The translations under genes and the position numbers were made by a program. Of a DNA stretch of 64,000 nt, positions 45,978-53,974 are shown one piece after another. Positions within the stretch are counted from its first letter, which is position 1. Every line of letters begins with the position of its first letter. Where the stretch lies: positions 245,555 through 309,554 of the forward strand of contig NZ_FQVQ01000002.1 in the NCBI RefSeq assembly GCF_900129405.1, written 5' to 3'. Under the pieces are notes generated by a model that was not told the DNA's origin, did no database searches, and saw only the letters and a program-made list of their open reading frames with translations. The DNA is from Flavobacterium fontis. Lineage in GTDB: Bacteria > Bacteroidota > Bacteroidia > Flavobacteriales > Flavobacteriaceae.

Positions 45978-47633
45978 ATGAAAAAGATCCTTTTTACTCT
46001 TGCCCTTTTGGTTGGGGCCAACGCATTATCATCGGCGCAAAACCGAACCAAACCCGCCGCACCGAAAACCCCTTTTTATTGGGAAAGTGCCAATGTTTAT
46101 TTTCTGCTGACCGACCGTTTCAACAATGGCGATCGCACCAATGACAAACAGTACAACCGCACAAAACCAACAGGGAAATTACGAGGTTTTGAAGGCGGTG
46201 ATTTACGAGGCGTAATCCAAAAAATTGACGAAGGGTATTTTGACAAACTCGGCATCAATGCCATTTGGATGACCCCTATTGTAGAGCAAATCCATGATGG
46301 AGTCGACGAAGGCACTGGATTCACCTATGGATTTCATGGGTATTGGACACGAGATTGGACGGCACTTGACCCCAATTTTGGTACGCGAAAAGACTTGGCC
46401 GAATTGGTAAGCAAAGCCCATGCGCGCGGTATTCGAATTATTTTGGACGCCGTCATTAACCACACCGGACCGGTTACGGCTGAGGATTCCGTTTATCCCA
46501 ACGATTGGGTGCGTACGAGTCCCAAATGCCAATACAATTCGTATGATTCCAACATCAACTGTACCTTGGTAGAAAATCTTCCCGATGTTAAAACAGAAAG
46601 CAAAGCCAATGTCGAACTTCCTCCTTTTTTGGTTGAAAAATGGAAAAAAGAAGGCCGTTACGAACAAGAGATGAAAGAATTAGATACTTTTTTCAAACAA
46701 ACGGGCTATCCCCGAGCACCTCGGTATTACATCATGAAATGGCTCGCCGATTACATCACCGATTTTGGAATTGACGGCTACCGCGTGGATACAGCCAAGC
46801 ATACGACCGAGGATGTTTGGGCCGATTTCAAAAAAGTTTGCGACCAAGCCTTTGCCACTTATAAAAAAAATAACCCCAAAAAAGTCCTAGACAACAATCC
46901 CTTCTTTATGGTGGGTGAAGTCTATGGCTATTACATCGGCGGCAAGCAGTATTATGACTATGGCGATAAAAAAGTAAATTACTTTGAACATGGTTTTGAC
47001 GGTTTAATAAACTTTGATTTTCGCAATGAAGCCAATATGGATTTTGAGCCGCTCTTTTCGAAGTACAATTCACTTTTACAAAATGATTTAAAAGGATACA
47101 CCGTCATGAACTACGTTTCCTCACACGATGACAGTTGGCCTTTTGACAAAAAACGAGTTCGTCCGTTTGAAAGTGGAACAAAACTTCTGCTAGCTCCTGG
47201 TATCGCTCAAGTCTATTATGGGGATGAAAGCGTTCGTCCGCTCGACATTCCCGGCACTCAAGGAGACGCTACCTTACGATCCTTTATGAATTGGAAAGAA
47301 ATGGGTACCGATATTTACCGTCAGGCGGTGTTGGAGCATTGGCAAAAACTCGGCCGCTTCCGACGAAACCATCCCGCCATTGGGGCTGGAGTGCATCAAC
47401 AAATTTCAGCTACGCCTTATGTGTTCAGCCGAAGTTTTCAAAAAGAAGCGTTCGAAGACCATGTGGTTGTAGGTTTACAACTCAATACAGGAACCAAAAC
47501 TATTCCTGTGGGACCACACTTCCCCAATGGAACCCGTTTACGCGATGCCTATTCGGGGAAAATAGCGACCGTAACCGAGGGAAAAATCACCTTGACCACC
47601 GATTACATGATTGTCCTTTTGGAAAAGATGTAA
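45978..47633 (+). CDS. secreted GH13 alpha-amylase
   Basis: A third GH13 enzyme of the locus, 551 residues with a signal peptide (to LSSAQ) and no T9SS tail, so probably periplasmic. Barrel motifs: LLTDRFNNGD, DAVINHTGP, DGYRVDTAKHT (nucleophile Asp271), FMVGEVYGY (acid/base Glu314) and VSSHDDSWPF. A Lys/Glu-rich insertion lies at about 205-245. A short beta domain ends it. Exact bond preference cannot be read from sequence. It starts 2 bp after the GH31 gene and ends at a strong terminator that closes the plus arm. Confidence 0.92.
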   Translation: MKKILFTLALLVGANALSSAQNRTKPAAPKTPFYWESANVYFLLTDRFNNGDRTNDKQYNRTKPTGKLRGFEGGDLRGVIQKIDEGYFDKLGINAIWMTPIVEQIHDGVDEGTGFTYGFHGYWTRDWTALDPNFGTRKDLAELVSKAHARGIRIILDAVINHTGPVTAEDSVYPNDWVRTSPKCQYNSYDSNINCTLVENLPDVKTESKANVELPPFLVEKWKKEGRYEQEMKELDTFFKQTGYPRAPRYYIMKWLADYITDFGIDGYRVDTAKHTTEDVWADFKKVCDQAFATYKKNNPKKVLDNNPFFMVGEVYGYYIGGKQYYDYGDKKVNYFEHGFDGLINFDFRNEANMDFEPLFSKYNSLLQNDLKGYTVMNYVSSHDDSWPFDKKRVRPFESGTKLLLAPGIAQVYYGDESVRPLDIPGTQGDATLRSFMNWKEMGTDIYRQAVLEHWQKLGRFRRNHPAIGAGVHQQISATPYVFSRSFQKEAFEDHVVVGLQLNTGTKTIPVGPHFPNGTRLRDAYSGKIATVTEGKITLTTDYMIVLLEKM

Positions 47634-47635
47634 AG

Positions 47636-47662
47636 AAAGCCGACTTTTTAGTCGGTTTTTTT
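47636..47662 (+). terminator. terminator of the glucan enzyme operon
   Basis: CCGACT (47640-47645) pairs with AGTCGG (47650-47655) across a TTTT loop, followed by seven Ts, 3 bp after the amylase stop. Confidence 0.88.
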
Positions 47663-47709
47663 GTGGGTAAAATTCACATTTCGTTAAGAGTTTCGATTTA
47701 ACATTTCGA

Positions 47710-47717
47710 TAACTTTG
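47710..47717 (+). promoter_or_regulatory. -7 box for the cupin-GDPD-flavoprotein operon
   Basis: TAACTTTG matches TAnnTTTG, 24 bp before the ATG at 47742 and 47 bp after the preceding terminator. An in-frame TTG at 47715 overlaps the box and is not the start. No good -33 box was seen. Confidence 0.55.
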
Positions 47718-47741
47718 CGTTGTATTATAATCCGAACGCCT

Positions 47742-48605
47742 ATGGGATTTGAATATATTGAAATAGAACGGGTTGAAAAGTTAACCAAAGAAGAGTTTTT
47801 AAAAAATTACTACGCCAAACAAAAACCCGTAGTCATCACCAACCAAATTGAGGACTGGCCTGCCTTTTCAAAATGGAATTTAGCGTACATCCGTCAAGAA
47901 GCGGGACATACGACCGTTCCCTTGTATGACAGCCGAAAAACCGATTATACCAAAAAAGTCAACGAGCCCGATTTTACGATGACCATGAACGAATACTTGG
48001 ACATCATGGAAAAAGGGCCAACCGATTTGCGTATATTTTTATACAATTTATTCAAAGATGCGCCCCAATTGAAAGCCGATATCAAATGGCCTGACTTTGG
48101 GGTTCGGCTCTTCAAAGGATTTCCCCTAGTCTTTTTTGGGGGTGAAGATTCGAAAGTGTTTATGCATTATGACATTGACTTGGCCAACATTTTTCATTTT
48201 CATTTCAATGGTGAAAAACAATGCGTGCTGGTCGATCCGCGGGAATCCAAATACATGTACCGACTCCCCTATTCTTGGATTTGCAATGAAGATATTGATT
48301 TTGATCGGCCCGATTTCGAAAGATTCCCCGCGTTACAAAAAGTAAAACCCTACATCACTCATCTCAAACACGGAGAAATGTTGTACATGCCCGAAGGGTG
48401 GTGGCACTATATGAAATACCTCACGCCGGGGTTCTCTTTGAGTCTTCGCTCATTGGCACACAAACCGGGCAATCTTGCGGAAGCGTTTACCAATGTATTT
48501 CTTCGCCGTAATTACGACAACTGGATGCGCAAACGGAAAGGACAAGCCTGGTTGGATTATAAAGACGAAGAAGCTTTCCGTCGCACCAACGCGCTCGTTC
48601 GTTAA
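47742..48605 (+). CDS. cupin-like (JmjC-type) protein
   Basis: A 287-residue cupin_8-family protein related to JmjC iron/2-oxoglutarate hydroxylases. The iron-site motif HYDID (His about 142, Asp about 144) and the distal His in PEGWWHYM (about 221) are present, so catalysis is possible. The protein starts with the fold's usual entry KPVVITNQIEDWPAF. The target is unknown; family members hydroxylate proteins or RNA. It overlaps the glycerophosphodiesterase gene by one base (TAATG), so they are translated together. Confidence 0.87.
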   Translation: MGFEYIEIERVEKLTKEEFLKNYYAKQKPVVITNQIEDWPAFSKWNLAYIRQEAGHTTVPLYDSRKTDYTKKVNEPDFTMTMNEYLDIMEKGPTDLRIFLYNLFKDAPQLKADIKWPDFGVRLFKGFPLVFFGGEDSKVFMHYDIDLANIFHFHFNGEKQCVLVDPRESKYMYRLPYSWICNEDIDFDRPDFERFPALQKVKPYITHLKHGEMLYMPEGWWHYMKYLTPGFSLSLRSLAHKPGNLAEAFTNVFLRRNYDNWMRKRKGQAWLDYKDEEAFRRTNALVR

Positions 48606-49264
48606 TGTGGCGCATTGGACATCGCGGGGCAAGTGGATACGCCCCAGAAAACACCCTAATTTCGTTTGAAAAAGCGTTGGCCCTTGGGGTGGAAGGTATC
48701 GAACTCGATGTTCGTGTAAGCCTTGATCAACAAGCTATGGTGATCCACGATGCTACCCTAGACCGAACGACTGCTGCATCGGGTTGGGTAAAAGACTACC
48801 ACAGCGCAGATTTACAACAAATGGGCATTCCCACCCTCGAAGCGGTCTACAACCTTGTGGCCCACCGTTGTTTGCTCAATATTGAAATCAAAGAAAAAGC
48901 GGCATTACAACCCGTTCTTCATTTCCTTGAACAAGGTGTAAAGGCCCATACGTTTGCGAATGCCAAGTGTATACTTTCGGCATTTGATTGGCACATATTG
49001 GAAACCCTTAGAGACCTACATCCCCCCTATCGATTGGGCGTTTTGACCGAAGAAAGTCTGGAGGCAGCAATTCAATTTGCCCAAAAGATTGGCGCATTCA
49101 GTCTGCATCCCGACCATAAATTACTTACTTTTGAAGCGGTGAAATCGATACAACAGCACGGCATTAAAATTATTCCTTGGACCGTAAACGACCCCGAGAG
49201 GATACATACGTTAAAAGCGTGGCAAGTAGACGGTATCATTTCAGATTTCCCCGATCGTTTATGA
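48605..49264 (+). CDS. glycerophosphodiester phosphodiesterase
   Basis: Splits glycerophosphodiesters from phospholipid turnover into glycerol-3-phosphate and an alcohol. The 219-residue protein has HRGASGYAPENT (His6, Arg7, Glu15), the metal motif ELDVR and the catalytic VIHDATLDRTT, then NIEIKEK and the C-terminal WTVNDPERIH. There is no signal peptide, so it is cytoplasmic. It starts in the stop codon of the cupin gene (TAATG) and its stop overlaps the start of the flavoprotein gene (ATGA), a fully coupled trio. Confidence 0.93.
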   Translation: MWRIGHRGASGYAPENTLISFEKALALGVEGIELDVRVSLDQQAMVIHDATLDRTTAASGWVKDYHSADLQQMGIPTLEAVYNLVAHRCLLNIEIKEKAALQPVLHFLEQGVKAHTFANAKCILSAFDWHILETLRDLHPPYRLGVLTEESLEAAIQFAQKIGAFSLHPDHKLLTFEAVKSIQQHGIKIIPWTVNDPERIHTLKAWQVDGIISDFPDRL

Positions 49265-50466
49265 AGCACTATGATGTGATCTTGGTGGGAGGTGGCGCTG
49301 CTGGATTTTTTACCGCCATTAATTTGGTGGAGAAACATCCGCATTTGAAAGTGGCGATTTTAGAACGCGGCAAGGAGGTCTTGTCTAAAGTTCGTATTTC
49401 CGGAGGCGGGCGCTGCAATGTTACCCATGCTTGCTTTGTACCTAGCGATTTGGTAAAAAATTATCCTCGCGGGGAAAAAGAATTGTTGGGGCCTTTCAAC
49501 CAATTCTGTTCGGGCGACACGATAGCATGGTTTGAACAACATGGCGTTAGCTTAAAAATTGAAGAAGACGGACGCATGTTTCCCACCACCGATTCTTCAG
49601 AAACGATTATAGATTGTTTTCTAAAAGCCACCCGGCAATTGGGCATTCAAGTGCTCACCCAACAAAGTGTCCAATCGTTATTCCGCGGGGAAAATTATTG
49701 GAAAATTGAAACCCAAAACGAACACTATTCGGCAGAAAAAGTGGTGATGACCACAGGAAGCAACCCCAAAATTTGGGAACTACTGGCGCAATTAGGGCAC
49801 ACCATCGTTGAGGCAGTGCCGTCGCTTTTTACGTTCAATTGCAAAGACAGTCGCATCAAAGACCTCATGGGGTTATCGACACCGGCTACCGTATCGGTTG
49901 CAGGCACAAAACTCAGCGCCACAGGACCGTTGCTCATTACCCACTGGGGCATGAGTGGCCCGGGAATTTTACGATTATCCGCCTGGGGGGCGCGCATTTT
50001 AGCTGAAAAAAAATACCAATGTACGGTTGTAATCAATTGGCTCCCCGAGGAAGATCGGGAATCTTGTATGGCTTTGTTGAAAACGATTCGAGGGGAACAA
50101 TCCAAAAAAAAGGTGGCCCGAAAAGCTCCTGTAGACCTACCCAACCGACTTTGGGACAATTTGGTGCAAGCCGCCGGAATTGCAGACGAACAAAAATGGG
50201 CCGATGTAACCAACAAACAACTCCAACAATTGGCCGATCAACTCACGCACGGTCAATTCCAAGTGAATGGTAAAAGTACTTTTAAAGAAGAATTTGTAAC
50301 GGCAGGAGGCATTGATTTGAAAGAAGTGAATTTCAAAACCATGGAAAGTAAATTGTTGCCCAACCTTTATTTTGCAGGAGAAATTTTGAATGTTGACGCC
50401 ATAACCGGAGGATTTAATTTTCAAAATGCATGGACAGGCGGATTTATCATTGCCAACAATCTGTAG
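49261..50466 (+). CDS. FAD-dependent HI0933/BaiN-type oxidoreductase
   Basis: A 401-residue flavoprotein of the HI0933/YhiN family. The FAD-binding DVILVGGGAAGFFTAINL is at the N-terminus, with the family's GGGRCNVTHA motif and the C-terminal AGEILNVDAITGGFNFQ. Its reaction is unclear. The ATG at 49261 is chosen because it forms an ATGA overlap with the preceding stop and begins directly at the Rossmann motif; the open frame continues upstream inside the phosphodiesterase gene. A 547-bp non-coding stretch follows. Confidence 0.9.
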   Translation: MKHYDVILVGGGAAGFFTAINLVEKHPHLKVAILERGKEVLSKVRISGGGRCNVTHACFVPSDLVKNYPRGEKELLGPFNQFCSGDTIAWFEQHGVSLKIEEDGRMFPTTDSSETIIDCFLKATRQLGIQVLTQQSVQSLFRGENYWKIETQNEHYSAEKVVMTTGSNPKIWELLAQLGHTIVEAVPSLFTFNCKDSRIKDLMGLSTPATVSVAGTKLSATGPLLITHWGMSGPGILRLSAWGARILAEKKYQCTVVINWLPEEDRESCMALLKTIRGEQSKKKVARKAPVDLPNRLWDNLVQAAGIADEQKWADVTNKQLQQLADQLTHGQFQVNGKSTFKEEFVTAGGIDLKEVNFKTMESKLLPNLYFAGEILNVDAITGGFNFQNAWTGGFIIANNL

Positions 50467-50577
50467 GCGCAGTTGTAAAGTGCTACTCAAAAGTACTAGA
50501 GAAAGTGATAAGTGATTTAATCGAATTTCATTATAGTTAAAAAAACAAGGTAAAGCCCCTTAGAACGCCCCGGTTTT

Positions 50578-50925
50578 GTAGAAAAAAGAGCAAAGAAGCA
50601 AGAGCAAAGACTTACTTTGGGAAGTATAGAAGCTTATGGCTAATGGCTGATCGATGACTGCTAAAATGACTTACGACTTACGACTAACCTCCGTCAAGAA
50701 AAAAGAGCAAAGAGGCAAGAGCAAAGACTGGCTTTAGAAAGAATAGAAGCTAATGGCTAATGGCTGATTGCTGACTGCTAAAATGACTTACGACTAACCT
50801 TCGTCAAGAAAAAAGAGCAAAGAAGCAAGAGTAAAGACTTACTTTGGGAATCAAAAAGCTAATTGCTAATTGCTGAAAGCTGAGGGCTAAAAGCTGAAAG
50901 CTGAAAGCTCAAAATTAACTTCAAT
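50578..50925. repeat. three degenerate ~115-bp tandem repeats
   Basis: The 547-bp gap 50467-51013 has no gene. Its middle holds three copies of a unit that begins AAAAAAGAGCAAAGA, at about 50583, 50700 and 50810 (spacing 117 then 110). The units continue with a GCTAATGGCTGAT-like and a GACTTACGACTAACC-like segment. The third copy decays into short GCTGAAA repeats near 50870-50910. The first 110 bp and last 90 bp of the gap show nothing clear beyond a weak AT-rich promoter region before 51014. Confidence 0.8.
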
Positions 50926-51013
50926 TCTCGGCAAAACACACTCTTTTCTAGTTTTACGTGCGAGTATTGGAATTATATTTTTAAATTTAAACCTAACTAT
51001 AAACCTATTAGCC

Positions 51014-53794
51014 ATGAAAAAAAGGGTCTGTTACGTTTCATTTTGTTTCTTTTTCCTCTCTTTTTTGACTGTAAAAGCCAAGTCGGTCATGGTGGTTTGT
51101 GCCGCGCCGACACAGTTGACGCTACTCAATCAAAGTTCAAATTCGGTAACTTTTTCTTGGAGTGACAGCAATACGGTTGTAACACAATGGGAAGTCTTTT
51201 TTATCAATTCCAACACAGGGATACCGCCCGCAAATAGTACTGGAACGCTCGTATCCACCCCACAATATACCTTAAACAATTTAACCCCAGGCACCTTCTA
51301 CCGATTTTTCGTACGTAGCCATTGTCCCAACGGTGAGTTGAGTCCGTGGAGTACGGGATTAAACGTACTCAATCCTGCCAATCCTCCAAGTTGTGGCTCC
51401 ACATTTACAGATGCGGGCGGATTGAACAACAATTATCCTCCTAATGAAGACCGTATTTGGACCATTTGCCCCGCTTTTCCCGGGGAATTTGCAAGTGTAG
51501 TATTTAGTTCGTTTGATGTCATGCCACAAGGGGATGCCTTGTATGTTTACAACGGTCCTGATATTAATTCGCCTCTAATCGCAAGTACAAACGGAGCGGG
51601 CAATGTTCCGGGTGGTTTGGCAGGGGGATATTGGGGAACGACATTACCCGGACCCTTTCTGGCTGTAAATGGTAGTGGCTGTTTAACATTTCGCTTTCGA
51701 AGTAACGGTTCGTCGGAAAATAGTGGGTGGAATGCCCAAGTAGATTGCATTCCTGATCCAAATTGTTACGAACTCAATACGGCTATAACGGCTACTCAAA
51801 TAACAGACACTTCAGTAACCGTAACATGGACACCACCAAGTGGTATTACCCAATGGGAGGTACTTTATGTACCGTGCGCCAGTGCTCCTCCTTCAGCCGG
51901 CACAAATGGAATTCTTGTCAATACCAACTCCTATACCTTTACAAACTTAAATCCAAATACTTGTTACACACCGTATGTTCGAAGTCTATGTCCATTTCCG
52001 CCCGGGGGGTATTCTCTTTGGGCCATTGGCACAACTTTTACAAGTCATTACCCAGACCTTAGTTGTGGCGCTATATTCACGGATTATCCCGGGAATTTTG
52101 GCAGCGGCTACAGTAATAATACCAATGAAATTACAACCATTTGTCCCGATACCTCGAGCGAAAGTGTTACCGTGACCTTTACTTCATTTAACACAGAAGT
52201 CAACTTTGATGCCTTGTTTGTGTTTAATGGAAATTCAACGCAAGCCCCTATGCTCTCTAGCAATAATGGGCCAGGTTTTCATAATTATGTTCCGGCTGGG
52301 GGGTATTGGGGATCCACGATCCCGGGTCCATTTACCTCAACCAGTCCCGATGGTTGTTTGACGTTTCAATTTATCACTGATGACTCGGTTACTTTCAACG
52401 GTTGGGAAGCTCAGGCAACCTGCAATCCAATACAACCGAAGCTCGTTGCCATTGCATTTTTGGATAGGAATGCCAATGGAATTCAAGACGTAGGCGAGCC
52501 GTATTTTAACCGTGGTCAATTTATTATTCAACAAAACAATTCGGGAATCCAAACCCTAGTAAGTACATCTAGCGGTTTTTATAGATTGGTAGATTCCAAC
52601 GCAAATAATACCTATGATATCAGCTATCAAATCAATGCGGATGCAGCAGCTTATTTTGCAGGAAATGGTTTTGCTGTAAATGATACTACAATCAATACCA
52701 CTACCCAATTTGTCTATTTTCCCGTGACGGCTTTGCAACCTTTTAGTGATGTTGAAGTTACCATTTACCCCTATAAATCTCCCGTTCCAGGTTTTCAGCA
52801 CCGCCATCGGATAGTTTTAAAAAACAACAGCACCCAAGCAACTACGGGAATTTTAACGTATACCAAACCGAGCCCAGTTACCTCGTTTACGGTATCACCC
52901 CAAGGCGCAACGACTACAGCCAGTGGATTTACGTATCCGTATGCCCTTGCGCCGTTTCAAAACATTGTGATAGAAGTTGTCCTCAACCTACCGACATCCC
53001 CCGCGTTAACCATCAATGCTATTTTGACGGCATCCGCAAGCACAGTTGCCACAAACGACAACAACCTTTCCAACAACGATTTTTCACTTACTGAACAGGT
53101 GGTGGGAGCATGGGATCCCAATGTAAAAACAGAACAACATGGCCCACAGATTCCTCTCAACACCTTCAATGATACAGATGATTTGTATTACACATTGCGC
53201 TTTCAAAATGAAGGCACGTCAAATGCGATTAACATTCGTGTTGAAGACACGTTAGAAAGCGGAATCATTCCAGAGAGCATTCAAATGGTCAATGCAACGC
53301 ATCCTTATGTTTTGGAACGCACAGGAAATCAATTGGTTTGGAAGTTGGATCAAATTCATTTACCCCCAAAAACCGTGAGCGAACCCTTAAGTCAGGGAAG
53401 TTTACAATTTAAAGCAAAATTGTACCCCGGATTTCAAGCGGGAACACAAATTTTAAATACAGCTGAAATTTATTTTGATACCAATCCAGCGGTATTTACC
53501 AATACTTGGGTTACCCAATTTGTGGCTCCGTTGACTATTGAATCGTTTAATGCTTCCGCTTTTTTATTGTATCCCAATCCCGCGCAAACTATAGTTTACC
53601 TAAAACCGTTGCAGGACCAATCAATTCAAAAAGTTCGGGTGTATGATTTTTCAGGCAAACGAATTAAAGAAATAAATTCGTTAGACCCTACAGCACCATC
53701 GATTGAAATAGAGGAACTACAAACAGGAATTTATGTTGTCGAAATTAATACCCGCGACGGACTTATTTTCTATGAAAAGTTGGTTAAAAATTAG
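51014..53794 (+). CDS. secreted FN3/CUB-like protein with T9SS tail (short paralog)
   Basis: A 926-residue extracellular protein with a signal peptide (to TVKAKS). Visible modules are FN3 (about 27-120), CUB-like (about 126-245, starting CGSTFTDAGG), FN3 (about 250-345) and CUB-like (about 350-472, starting CGAIFTDYPG). A SdrD-B-like domain follows (about 475-580, KLVAIAFLDRNANGIQDVGE), then a conserved region with AWDPNVKTEQHG and YTLRFQNEGTSNAINIRVED (DUF7619-like). A type A T9SS sorting tail (LLYPNPAQTIVYL... TGIYVVEINTRDG) ends the protein. Probably a surface or released adhesin-like protein. It is a shorter paralog of the next gene. Confidence 0.87.
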   Translation: MKKRVCYVSFCFFFLSFLTVKAKSVMVVCAAPTQLTLLNQSSNSVTFSWSDSNTVVTQWEVFFINSNTGIPPANSTGTLVSTPQYTLNNLTPGTFYRFFVRSHCPNGELSPWSTGLNVLNPANPPSCGSTFTDAGGLNNNYPPNEDRIWTICPAFPGEFASVVFSSFDVMPQGDALYVYNGPDINSPLIASTNGAGNVPGGLAGGYWGTTLPGPFLAVNGSGCLTFRFRSNGSSENSGWNAQVDCIPDPNCYELNTAITATQITDTSVTVTWTPPSGITQWEVLYVPCASAPPSAGTNGILVNTNSYTFTNLNPNTCYTPYVRSLCPFPPGGYSLWAIGTTFTSHYPDLSCGAIFTDYPGNFGSGYSNNTNEITTICPDTSSESVTVTFTSFNTEVNFDALFVFNGNSTQAPMLSSNNGPGFHNYVPAGGYWGSTIPGPFTSTSPDGCLTFQFITDDSVTFNGWEAQATCNPIQPKLVAIAFLDRNANGIQDVGEPYFNRGQFIIQQNNSGIQTLVSTSSGFYRLVDSNANNTYDISYQINADAAAYFAGNGFAVNDTTINTTTQFVYFPVTALQPFSDVEVTIYPYKSPVPGFQHRHRIVLKNNSTQATTGILTYTKPSPVTSFTVSPQGATTTASGFTYPYALAPFQNIVIEVVLNLPTSPALTINAILTASASTVATNDNNLSNNDFSLTEQVVGAWDPNVKTEQHGPQIPLNTFNDTDDLYYTLRFQNEGTSNAINIRVEDTLESGIIPESIQMVNATHPYVLERTGNQLVWKLDQIHLPPKTVSEPLSQGSLQFKAKLYPGFQAGTQILNTAEIYFDTNPAVFTNTWVTQFVAPLTIESFNASAFLLYPNPAQTIVYLKPLQDQSIQKVRVYDFSGKRIKEINSLDPTAPSIEIEELQTGIYVVEINTRDGLIFYEKLVKN

Positions 53795-53944
53795 GAACGA
53801 ACGCCTATAAATACAGCTAAATCACTTGTAGAGCAACTATTTTTTCTTTCAATTATTTTTATTTTTTTAGGGTTTAATTTTAAAAATTCTCTTTTAATCC
53901 GTTAATTTAATCATTTACAATAGTTAATTATTTAAAAATCAATG

Positions 53945-53952
53945 TATATTTG
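53945..53952 (+). promoter_or_regulatory. -7 box before the large paralog
   Basis: TATATTTG matches TAnnTTTG, 22 bp before the ATG at 53975. The 180-bp gap upstream is AT-rich with no terminator that I can support. Confidence 0.5.
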
Positions 53953-53974
53953 ATTAGTTAAAACCTAACCAAAT

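Noticed and set aside
49177..49260. Longer N-terminus for the HI0933-type flavoprotein
   Set aside because: The extension lies inside the phosphodiesterase gene. The ATGA overlap at 49261 puts the FAD motif at the usual place.
50578..50925. Repeat array as a possible CRISPR
   Set aside because: Only three long (~115 bp), imperfect units, with no short constant repeats separated by unique spacers and no cas genes nearby.
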